A stretch of DNA of 14,006 bases from Bacteroidales bacterium UBA3289. GTDB lineage: Bacteria > Bacteroidota > Bacteroidia > Bacteroidales > UBA932. A program made the position numbers and the translations under genes. The DNA lies in the NCBI GenBank assembly GCA_002361625.1, contig DETL01000014.1, positions 361,291 to 375,296 of the forward strand, given 5' to 3'. The stretch's first letter is position 1, and every line of letters starts with the position of its first letter. Positions 6,929 to 14,006 of this stretch are shown one piece after another. The notes below the pieces were generated by a model. The model was not told the origin of the DNA, did no database searches, and worked only from the letters and a program-made list of their open reading frames with translations.

Positions 6929-7570
6929 ATGGACGAAAGACAAAAACGAAGATCGAAATACAAAACCTGGGAAAAAGGGTATTATCATTTGAGTACGGAC
7001 GGGAAGAACAAGGGGATCTTTCACGACGACAGTCAATATGTTCATGCCGTGAATTCGATATCCCTTTTAAACCTGATTCTCCCGGTGAAAGTGCATTCTT
7101 ATGAGGTGATGCGCAGCCATTTGCATTTGCTGCTTTCCGGGACGGGAGCCACATGCGTAGCCGTGTTCGATTATCTTAAGGCACGTATCGACAAGCGATT
7201 ACGGGAAGATGGATTTCCGCCGCTTCCCGAGGACTATGATTTCAAACTCGTTCCGGTGGAGTCGGAGGACCAGATGCGGAAGAATATCGTCTATATCGCC
7301 CGGAATGCCTCGGAAGCAAGGCCGATCCGCGCGGGGTCCTACCTTTGGGGATCGTCCATGATTTATTATTCCGAGGTCCCCCGCCTGTTCGAAACGGTCC
7401 GCGCCGGGGACCTGTCCGTTCGGGAGTTGAGAAGAATCTTCCGGACGCATCGGCCGATACCGCCGGAACGCCCCATCCATCCCGGCCTCAAGATGGCGCT
7501 CCCGCAAGGTTTCGTGGACACGGGTGTGTTTTACAAGGTCTTTCCCACGGCGACGCAATACGGCTTGTGA
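6929..7570 (+). CDS. REP-associated (Y1/HUH) transposase, N-terminal part of a frameshifted gene
   Basis: This frame gives 213 residues before a premature TGA. The protein resembles the IS200-like Y1 transposases associated with REP elements (RAYTs), single-strand DNA nucleases that act at hairpins. Visible features are the basic N-terminus, the metal-binding HUH pair H64-x-H66 in VMRSHLHLLLSG, and YIARN (122-126), where Y122 is the likely nucleophile. WGSSMIYY follows at 140-147. The C-terminal half continues in another frame from about 7561, so the gene is broken at QY/GL. ATG 6929 gives the natural N-terminus. Direct repeats with hairpins on both sides fit the RAYT assignment. Whether the truncated product retains any nicking activity cannot be told from sequence. 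Confidence 0.75.
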   Translation: MDERQKRRSKYKTWEKGYYHLSTDGKNKGIFHDDSQYVHAVNSISLLNLILPVKVHSYEVMRSHLHLLLSGTGATCVAVFDYLKARIDKRLREDGFPPLPEDYDFKLVPVESEDQMRKNIVYIARNASEARPIRAGSYLWGSSMIYYSEVPRLFETVRAGDLSVRELRRIFRTHRPIPPERPIHPGLKMALPQGFVDTGVFYKVFPTATQYGL

Positions 7571-7833
7571 AAGACTACGAATCCTTTGTCGAAATCGCCG
7601 ACCTGACAGGGGAAGAGGTCGCTTTCACCCTGGAAGAGGCCATAGATATTGTCGATCAGGAACTTACCCACTCCGGCAAGCGTCTGAACGACTTGACTGC
7701 CGATGACCGGAGCCGCCTGGCCGTCGAACTGAACCGGAAATACCGGCTGGAAGCATCGACCCTCTCCAAAGTCCTTTTCATCCCGGCCCATATCCTCTCG
7801 CAGGTGCTTCGCTCCAAACGTTACGGGAAATGA
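7561..7833 (+). pseudogene. C-terminal remainder of the frameshifted transposase
   Basis: In the +1 frame relative to 6929-7570 (reading from 7561, CGG CTT GTG) the sequence encodes RLVKDYESFVEIADLTG and runs to TGA at 7831-7833. It contains a hydrophilic helical domain with SKVLFIPAHILSQVLRSKRYGK at the end. Restoring one C near 7560 (CAA TAC CGG) joins both parts into a protein of about 304 residues, which I take as the ancestral gene. No independent start or ribosome-binding site is evident, so I call it a remnant rather than a separate gene. A sequencing or assembly error is the alternative. Confidence 0.7.
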
Positions 7834-7878
7834 AACGTTATCGCGGTCTTCCCACTCCGCGGGCACATCCCCGGGCAC

Positions 7879-7995
7879 AAAACCGTTTCCAGCACGTCCT
7901 CGGGTACGCAACCGGGCCCAAACGTTCCCTGGGCCATGCTGCAGCACGTGAGCGGCTACGAAACGCAGGGGAAACGTTCCCGGCCGCGTGCTGGA
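7879..7995 (+). repeat. REP/BIME-like double-hairpin repeat, copy B
   Basis: This copy starts 45 bp after the transposase remnant, in the same orientation as copy A. Hairpin units are bounded by CAGCACG (7890-7896) with CATGCTG (7935-7941), and by CAGCACGTGAGCGG (7942-7955) with CGTGCTG near 7987-7993. The inner string CGGCTACGAAACGCAGGGG is identical in both copies. Confidence 0.85.
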
Positions 7996-8070
7996 GGCGC
8001 GGCGTGCACATGTGGCGCTAGTGGTATGCAAGATTTTGAGGGGGAGTGGATTTATAAACAAAAAGTTACG

Positions 8071-8463
8071 ATGAAACGTTGGATTCTTCTTTGGGTGGGG
8101 GTGTTGACTCTCGCGGCCTGCACGAAGCAGGGGGTGGTCGATGCGGAGGCATTGACAGGAACGTGGACTGAAATTTACGACCCTACCGTGTTGGCTTATG
8201 AGGCGTCTTCCGTGTATACGTTCAAGGCCGACGGCACGGCGCATCGGCGCATCCGCGACTATGAAGTGAATGCGTCGCATGAGATTGACCTTTTGTGGAG
8301 GCTTAAGCGTAACGAATTGACTCTCACCTTCCCAAATGGTCATGAGGATCACTATACCGTCACGCTTTCCGGCCGGGACGAGATGAGCTGGCAGCGCGTG
8401 GGCACGACCTATTCCAAAGGTACCTGGGGGATCGACTGGATTCATTTGCTTCGCGCGGAATAA
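8071..8463 (+). CDS. Small lipoprotein, lipocalin-like
   Basis: This 130-residue protein has a clear lipoprotein signal, MKRWILLWVGVLTLAAC, with lipobox LAAC and C17 as the lipidated Cys. The mature part begins with LTGTWTEIYDP, contains YTFKADGTAHRRI and VTLSGRDEMSW, and ends KGTWGIDWIHLLRAE. The GTW start and strand-rich, DGT-containing pattern resemble small lipocalin-like periplasmic proteins of Bacteroidetes, but no catalytic residue can be named. The frame is open from 7936 across repeat copy B; the ATG at 8071 is chosen because the signal peptide starts there. I see no confident promoter in the repeat-rich upstream region. A strong terminator follows, so it is probably a single-gene unit. 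Function unknown. Confidence 0.75.
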   Translation: MKRWILLWVGVLTLAACTKQGVVDAEALTGTWTEIYDPTVLAYEASSVYTFKADGTAHRRIRDYEVNASHEIDLLWRLKRNELTLTFPNGHEDHYTVTLSGRDEMSWQRVGTTYSKGTWGIDWIHLLRAE

Positions 8464-8508
8464 TTTCGCGCCGTTTTCCATAATTACCGTACAGTCAGTT
8501 ATTTGTCG

Positions 8509-8545
8509 AAACCGCCTTATGTAAATGCGCATAAGGCGGTTTTTA
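8509..8545 (+). terminator. Intrinsic terminator after the small lipoprotein gene
   Basis: A perfect 13-bp stem (AAACCGCCTTATG at 8509-8521, CATAAGGCGGTTT at 8530-8542) has an 8-nt loop and is followed by TTAT. It separates the lipoprotein gene from the ATPase promoter. Confidence 0.88.
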
Positions 8546-8587
8546 TAAGTGCTTGAATGTCAGGGAACTGAGGAAAACGGTGTCAAT

Positions 8588-8602
8588 TGCAACCCGGTTG
8601 CA
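8588..8602. promoter_or_regulatory. Dyad in the metal ATPase promoter, candidate operator
   Basis: TGCAAC-CCG-GTTGCA is a perfect 6-bp dyad with a 3-nt centre, ending 12 nt before the -7 box. It covers the spot where a -33 TTTG would be expected, and none is present. A metal-responsive regulator site is a reasonable inference; the regulator is not in the window. Confidence 0.4.
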
Positions 8603-8614
8603 CGGGGGAGGGTG

Positions 8615-8622
8615 TATCTTTG
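8615..8622 (+). promoter_or_regulatory. -7 promoter element for the metal ATPase gene
   Basis: TATCTTTG followed by C matches TAnnTTTG and ends 22 nt before the ATG at 8645, the same spacing as at the SahH gene. Confidence 0.6.
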
Positions 8623-8644
8623 CATCGTGAAAATACGAAAAACC

Positions 8645-10663
<2,019 letters not shown>

Positions 10664-10671
10664 ACCTTCGC

Positions 10672-10702
10672 TTTGGAATTGTCGCAGGGAATCGCTAACT
10701 TG
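10672..10702 (+). promoter_or_regulatory. Promoter of the YhhN-family gene (TTTG-N20-TAACTTG)
   Basis: TTTG at 10672-10675 and TAACTTG at 10696-10702 are separated by 20 nt, as expected for Bacteroidetes -33/-7 elements. The -7 box ends 22 nt before the ATG. Confidence 0.65.
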
Positions 10703-10724
10703 CAGGGACAAAAGCATAGAAGCC

Positions 10725-11423
10725 ATGCGTAAATCTGCCCTGTGGTGCATTCCCTGCGCCTTTTTTGTCATCGCCGCCGTCCTGAACCTCGTCGGGAAAT
10801 ACATGGGCCTGAACGAACTGGCGGCCATCGTGAAGCCAGCTCTTCTGCCGCTTCTCACAGCCACCACGCTTGCCTACCTGCTTGGCTATGATCATCCGGA
10901 TTACCGGGGAGCGGGACTGCTCACGGCCGCGCAGCTCTTCGGCTGCGCCGGCGACACCCTCCTCATTCCCAGCGGTTTCCCCTTCTTCGCCGGCGGCATG
11001 GTGGCCTTCCTCATCGGCCACATCTGCTACATGGGCCTCTTCGGCGGGTATTCCTGGAAGGGCCTTGGTGTCGGAGCATGGGCCATCGCCGTCGTCATCA
11101 TGGGCGCGACGGTCTTCGGCCTGGTGAAGGCCATCGGCATCAATGGGGTGATGTTCTGGCCGATGCTCATTTACGGCTTCGGCCTTATGATGCTTATTTT
11201 CAGTGCGCTCGCCGGGGTATTAAGAATGCCGCGGAGGAGCCGCGGCACTTGGTGGATTCTCCTGGCGGGAGCCTTTTTGTTCACGTTCTCGGACGCGCTC
11301 ATCGCGATGGAGACCTTCGATGTGCTCTCCTTCTCCGCCCGTCCGTTCGTCATCATGCTTACCTACCTCGCCGCCCAGGCGCTGCTGGCGACCGGTGGGG
11401 TAAGGCTGATTCTAAGGAAATAG
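10725..11423 (+). CDS. YhhN/TMEM86-family membrane protein (lysoplasmalogenase-like)
   Basis: This 232-residue protein has about 7-8 hydrophobic helices. Family landmarks are KPALLPLL (37-44), FGCAGDTLLIPSGFPFFAGG (71-90, with the conserved G-D), IGHICYM (97-103), LLAGAFLFTFSDALIAMETF and a closing Y-L-A-A-Q-A-L helix. Mammalian TMEM86 members hydrolyse the vinyl-ether bond of lysoplasmalogens; the bacterial YhhN role is poorly defined, so lysoplasmalogenase activity is an inference. It has its own promoter and converges with the nitroreductase gene; the two stop codons are separated by one base. Confidence 0.85.
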   Translation: MRKSALWCIPCAFFVIAAVLNLVGKYMGLNELAAIVKPALLPLLTATTLAYLLGYDHPDYRGAGLLTAAQLFGCAGDTLLIPSGFPFFAGGMVAFLIGHICYMGLFGGYSWKGLGVGAWAIAVVIMGATVFGLVKAIGINGVMFWPMLIYGFGLMMLIFSALAGVLRMPRRSRGTWWILLAGAFLFTFSDALIAMETFDVLSFSARPFVIMLTYLAAQALLATGGVRLILRK

Positions 11424-11424
11424 T

Positions 11425-12039
11425 CTATAACTCGATCACAAGCTCCTCGAGCGGCTTGCGCTGGGCGTGCCGTTCGGTGGGCTTGCCCTCCACGGAGGAC
11501 GGATGTCCGATGGCAAGCATACCGTACACGCCGTGGTTCCGGGTTTCCGGCAGGACTTCCCGGACCTTGGACGGGTCGAAATCCCAGATCCACATGTTGG
11601 CGAGGCCGGCGTCCGTGGCCGTGAGCATCAGGTGCGTCAGGACGATGGCGGCGTCGGTCTTCGCCGCGTTCACCCCGTCGCTCGGGCGGACCCAGGCTTC
11701 CTCGTTGCGGCAGCCCACGATGAGGACCACCGGGGCGCCGTAGCAGTCGTGGACCGTCCGGAGTTTCGCCAGGGCCTCTTCGCTCTTGACCACCCAGATA
11801 CGGGTAGGCTGGTTGTTCGCGGCGCTCGGGGCCATCCGTCCGGCCTCCAGGATCATCTCCAGCTTGGAGGCGGATACGGGATAATGATTGAAGGAGTGGC
11901 AGGAGTACCGGCTCTCCAGGATCTGCATGAAGGCGTCGGACCCGTATTTGTGCTTCTTGATCTTCTGCTCCATGTCGGAGAAAGTGGCGCGGTGGGCCAG
12001 TTTGGAAACGTCGCTGAGGCGGCTGAGTAACTTCTTCAT
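11425..12039 (-). CDS. Nitroreductase-family FMN flavoprotein
   Basis: This 204-residue protein is of the NADH-oxidase/nitroreductase fold, cytoplasmic FMN enzymes that reduce nitro compounds, quinones or similar. Typical parts are ILESRYSCHSF (the FMN-binding SRxSxRxF region, with His in place of the second Arg), EAGRMAPSAANNQP, and the C-terminal GMLAIGHPS and PTERHAQRKPLEELV. The core family domain would start near MQILESRYS at 11928; about 37 extra residues precede it (MKKLLSRLSDVSKL...), basic and possibly helical, unusual for the family. ATG at 12037-12039 is chosen because a -7 box lies 27 nt upstream; an ATG at 12067-12069 overlaps that box. A shorter start at 11973 is possible. Substrate unknown. 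Confidence 0.87.
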   Translation of the reverse strand: MKKLLSRLSDVSKLAHRATFSDMEQKIKKHKYGSDAFMQILESRYSCHSFNHYPVSASKLEMILEAGRMAPSAANNQPTRIWVVKSEEALAKLRTVHDCYGAPVVLIVGCRNEEAWVRPSDGVNAAKTDAAIVLTHLMLTATDAGLANMWIWDFDPSKVREVLPETRNHGVYGMLAIGHPSSVEGKPTERHAQRKPLEELVIEL

Positions 12040-12066
12040 ATCGGTTATCGTTTTATATGCAGGCTG

Positions 12067-12073
12067 CAAGATA
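12067..12073 (-). promoter_or_regulatory. -7 promoter element for the nitroreductase gene
   Basis: The minus strand reads TATCTTGC, the short TAnCTTG form also seen before the toxin-antitoxin operon. No clear -33 TTTG at the right distance was found. Confidence 0.4.
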
Positions 12074-12116
12074 ATAAAAAAATCCGGAAAACGGTTGCAT
12101 TCGTTGCGGGAAAGAG

Positions 12117-12476
12117 TCAGGAATTATGGTCTAGGTCTTGTGTAATCAGTAATTCGACTTGATGCCGGAGTACAGGAACATCCGATGTGGCGGTAGTCCA
12201 AAGAATCTCAGGAAGCACTTCCGCGTATCCATGTACCAGGACGTGTCGCATGCGGATTATGGAATTCCAGGGAATCTCCGGGTGATTCTCTTTATACTCG
12301 GGTGATAACATATATGCTGCTTCTCCTATGATTTCCACATTTTTCAGAACGGCAAAATATCGCAGTTTATCATTTAGAAACTGTTGGAAGTCCACCCCTT
12401 CGATGAATTCGGCAACATTTTTTGCCGCTTCCAGGATATCCTCGAGGCGTCCGGGATCCCTATACGGCTCTCTCAT
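12117..12476 (-). CDS. HepT-like HEPN toxin (DUF86)
   Basis: This 119-residue all-helical HEPN protein is, by family, an RNase toxin of type VII HEPN-MNT toxin-antitoxin systems. The catalytic R-x4-6-H-x-Y motif is visible as RMRHVLVHGY (R75 or R77, H82, Y84); in characterised pairs the MNT partner adds AMP to the Tyr of this motif. Other family landmarks are LEDILEAAKNVAEFIEG near the N-terminus and KLRYFAVLKNVEIIGEAAYML (residues 38-57). Its start overlaps the 3' end of the nucleotidyltransferase gene by 17 nt, so the two are translated from one message. The sequence is AT-richer than the surrounding genes. Toxicity is inferred from family membership. Confidence 0.88.
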   Translation of the reverse strand: MREPYRDPGRLEDILEAAKNVAEFIEGVDFQQFLNDKLRYFAVLKNVEIIGEAAYMLSPEYKENHPEIPWNSIIRMRHVLVHGYAEVLPEILWTTATSDVPVLRHQVELLITQDLDHNS

Positions 12477-13233
12477 AAATCAAGATTTTATCATGATTGA
12501 TACTTTCCCGGGCAAATGGCTTGATGGCTCCGTCGATGACGAGATCGACGGCTTTTCCTACAGCGTTTTCCAACTGGAGTGCAATCTTGCCTATTTCGAA
12601 CAGGCCGACGTTTTTTTGTCGATCCAAGTCCACCAGAAGGTCGATGTCACTGTCCGGCCGTTCTTCCATCCTCGAGTAAGATCCGAATAGCCAAGCCTTG
12701 GTTACGGGTGTGGAAGACAGGACATCCTGGATCTTGTGTATGACCTGCATGCGGTTTGTGTCAAGTTGTGAGATCATTGAAAGAATTTCGTTTTTTTTGC
12801 CTTTGCGCCCCGCATATCGGAGCAAGCGTGAGGTATTGACATCATATACTTCGAAAGCACTTTGGAATAATCTGTTTTTCTCATGCTCCGGCAATGAAGC
12901 ATATTCTTTATCTGCGACCTGGTCGACCAATTGTTTTTCCAGAGCCGGAACAGGGATTGAGTCCAGCATTTCAGAGGGAGACTCTGTAATCATCGGCTTG
13001 ACCAGAATGAAGTCATGCAGATCATCCAACATCAGATAGGCCTTTCTGATGTCAACGACATCCGGAAAGGACTCTTTAAGCACGCGAACGACGTGCGCAA
13101 CCTCGCTGCGTGGAACCTCCAGGACGATGTTCCGCCCCCGCCCGATCAAACAGTGATCCATACCCTCACATTCTTTGAAGAGGACTTGATTGATGGCTTT
13201 CATCCGAGGGGTTATGACTGTTTTCTGTCTCAT
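12460..13233 (-). CDS. MNT-domain nucleotidyltransferase antitoxin with ~160-residue N-terminal extension
   Basis: This 257-residue protein has two parts. Residues about 163-257 are a minimal nucleotidyltransferase like MntA: GSYSR at 184-188 and D196-x-D198 fit GS-x10-DxD, and D230 is a likely third acid. By family it AMPylates the HepT-like partner encoded just downstream, overlapping by 17 nt. Residues 1-160 are extra; MntA proteins usually have about 100-140 residues in total. The segment IPVPALEKQLVDQVADKEY followed by FEVYDVNTSRLLRYAGRKGKK (127-147) resembles the C-terminal part of a Bacteroidetes family that I recall as DUF6577 (AbiEi-like); I see no convincing winged helix. ATG 13231-13233 is chosen because it follows the -7 box by 14 nt; an upstream TTG at 13287 lies inside the operator. 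Confidence 0.82.
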   Translation of the reverse strand: MRQKTVITPRMKAINQVLFKECEGMDHCLIGRGRNIVLEVPRSEVAHVVRVLKESFPDVVDIRKAYLMLDDLHDFILVKPMITESPSEMLDSIPVPALEKQLVDQVADKEYASLPEHEKNRLFQSAFEVYDVNTSRLLRYAGRKGKKNEILSMISQLDTNRMQVIHKIQDVLSSTPVTKAWLFGSYSRMEERPDSDIDLLVDLDRQKNVGLFEIGKIALQLENAVGKAVDLVIDGAIKPFARESINHDKILIYERAV

Positions 13234-13247
13234 TCCGATATTTTTCG

Positions 13248-13278
13248 CAAGATAATGAATTTGGCAATATTCTGCAAA
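13248..13278 (-). promoter_or_regulatory. Promoter of the toxin-antitoxin operon (TTTG-N20-TATCTTG)
   Basis: On the minus strand TTTG (13275-13278) and TATCTTG (13248-13254) are separated by exactly 20 nt, matching the -33/-7 layout also seen at 10672-10702. The transcript would start about 5-10 nt before the ATG at 13233. Confidence 0.6.
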
Positions 13279-13293
13279 TATTGCCAATATTTG
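13261..13293. promoter_or_regulatory. Overlapping palindromes over the toxin-antitoxin promoter, candidate operator
   Basis: TTGGCAATATT (13261-13271) and AATATTGCCAA (13277-13287) form a perfect 11-bp inverted repeat. The second arm is also part of CAAATATTG-C-CAATATTTG (13275-13293). This gives three alternating CAATATT half-sites covering the -33 element, as expected for autoregulation. Confidence 0.6.
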
Positions 13294-13345
13294 TGCTCAT
13301 GAAAACCGTCGGATAGAGCCGAGTGTGTGTGCGTCGGGCATGAAT

Positions 13346-13375
13346 AAGGCCGGCAGCCTGAAAGCTGCCGACCTT
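13346..13375 (-). terminator. Terminator of the susD-like gene
   Basis: A 12-bp stem (13346-13357 with 13364-13375) and a 6-nt loop lie just after the susD-like stop. The one imperfect pair is C-A on the + strand but G-U in minus-strand RNA, so it fits leftward transcription. The U run is weak (TTATT). Confidence 0.65.
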
Positions 13376-13395
13376 GAAAAACGTTCAGGAAAGAA

Positions 13396-14006
13396 TTACT
13401 TGCCGGAACCCCACTGCGGGGAGTTCTTGTCCTGCCACAGGCGCTCGGTGTTGAGCACGGTGGTGGTGGCGAAGCCCATACCGGACTGGTTCTTGCCGGC
13501 GGTGATGCCCTGCTCCTGGAAGCTCGCCATGCGGATGTCATGCATGATGTCGGTCGGAGCCGGCTCGGTGAACTCGAAGCGGCGCGGGATGGCCGTGAGT
13601 TCCGCATGCTGGAATTTCACCATCGGGAGGAGCTTGGAGCCCACCTTCGGATAACCGGAACGACGGGCGGTGACATACATCTCATCCGGCATCATGGTGA
13701 AGTTCATGAGCATCTGGAGGTAGATCTTCTCCAGGGAACCATCCCACTTCACCTGGTCGGTGGCGAGCATGGTCTCGATCTCACCGTCCTTCAGCTCGAT
13801 GCTGGCCTCCAGCGGATCGTAGCCATAGTTGGTGCCGTAATACGGGATCTTGTTCTTGCCGGCGATGTAGTCCCACTCGCGGACGGAGAGGGTCACGCCG
13901 CGCTCGTAGTAGCTCTGCGCGCTGCCGGTGGAGATGGCGCCCCGCTGACGGAGTTCCGCCAGGTAGAGGTTCGTCTCACCTGCGCCCATGTACATACCCC
14001 ACCAAG
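13396..14006 (-). CDS. SusD-like (SusD/RagB) nutrient-binding lipoprotein, C-terminal part
   Basis: About 203 C-terminal codons are present; the start lies beyond the window. SusD-like proteins are outer-membrane lipoproteins that pair with SusC-type TonB-dependent channels to capture glycans or peptides. Recognisable parts are the TPR-helix motif ETNLYLAELRQRGAI, then SAQSYYERGVTLSVREW, then QVKWDGSLEKIYLQMLMNF, the counterpart of the I-x-x-Q-K-W segment, followed by MPDEMYVTARRSGYPK, the usual WxxxRRTGYP region near the C-terminus. The layout fits the SusD-like_2 group better than canonical SusD. The protein ends ...SPQWGSGK. The partner susC gene would be expected to the right, outside the window, so the substrate cannot be inferred. 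Confidence 0.88.
   Translation of the reverse strand, partial: WWGMYMGAGETNLYLAELRQRGAISTGSAQSYYERGVTLSVREWDYIAGKNKIPYYGTNYGYDPLEASIELKDGEIETMLATDQVKWDGSLEKIYLQMLMNFTMMPDEMYVTARRSGYPKVGSKLLPMVKFQHAELTAIPRRFEFTEPAPTDIMHDIRMASFQEQGITAGKNQSGMGFATTTVLNTERLWQDKNSPQWGSGK

Noticed and set aside
7531..8532. 333-codon minus-strand open frame over the transposase end, repeat copy B and the small lipoprotein
   Set aside because: It has no family resemblance. Its similarity to a minus-strand frame at 6641-7045 is only the two repeat copies being translated.
8549..8644. Upstream in-frame starts (8549 and GTG 8627) for the metal ATPase
   Set aside because: The first lies before the -7 box and overlaps the preceding terminator region; the second would be almost leaderless. 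ATG 8645 begins the His-rich tail directly.
13231..13287. Start of the fused nucleotidyltransferase at TTG 13287
   Set aside because: It would put the promoter and operator palindromes inside the coding region, upstream of the predicted transcript start.

Overview
The window looks like a GC-rich chromosomal segment from a member of the Bacteroidota, most likely order Bacteroidales. The evidence is a SusD-like outer-membrane lipoprotein, a DUF1080-type lipoprotein, Bacteroidetes-style promoters (-7 boxes TAnnTTTG or the shorter TAnCTTG, in two cases with a TTTG 20 nt upstream), and no clear Shine-Dalgarno sequences. I cannot resolve the genus. No rRNA, tRNA or CRISPR array was seen.

Layout. 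1-522: 3' end of clpB (+), converging with fabG (-, 611-1357) across a shared hairpin. 1406-2680: a lipoprotein with two tandem DUF1080 domains (-). 2797-5474: a two-gene unit (+) of an archaeal/Thermotoga-type S-adenosylhomocysteine hydrolase and NhaA, joined at a 15-bp tandem duplication that separates a probable ancestral TAATG stop-start overlap, and closed by a strong terminator. 5587-6609: comF (+), enlarged by two in-frame blocks of repetitive DNA. 6610-8000: a REP-associated (Y1/HUH) transposase broken by one frameshift and flanked by two ~118-bp direct repeats, each made of two adjacent hairpins. 8071-8463: small lipoprotein (+) with its own terminator. 8645-10663: a P1B-type Zn/Cd/Pb-exporting ATPase (+) with an extremely His-rich N-terminus and a dyad in its promoter. 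10725-11423: YhhN/TMEM86 membrane protein (+), converging with a nitroreductase (-, 11425-12039) with one base between stop codons. 12117-13233: an AT-richer two-gene toxin-antitoxin operon (-): HepT-like HEPN protein plus a MntA-type nucleotidyltransferase carrying an unusual ~160-residue N-terminal extension, with palindromes over its promoter. 13396-14006: 3' part of a susD-like gene (-).

The genes are mostly independent housekeeping and accessory units. The parts most worth a second look are the comF repeat insertions beside the transposase/REP cassette (6046-8000) and the fused-antitoxin HEPN-MNT module with its operator (12117-13293). Nothing here is proven to be a wholly new system; the fused antitoxin and the repeat-tolerant ComF are the best candidates for undescribed biology.
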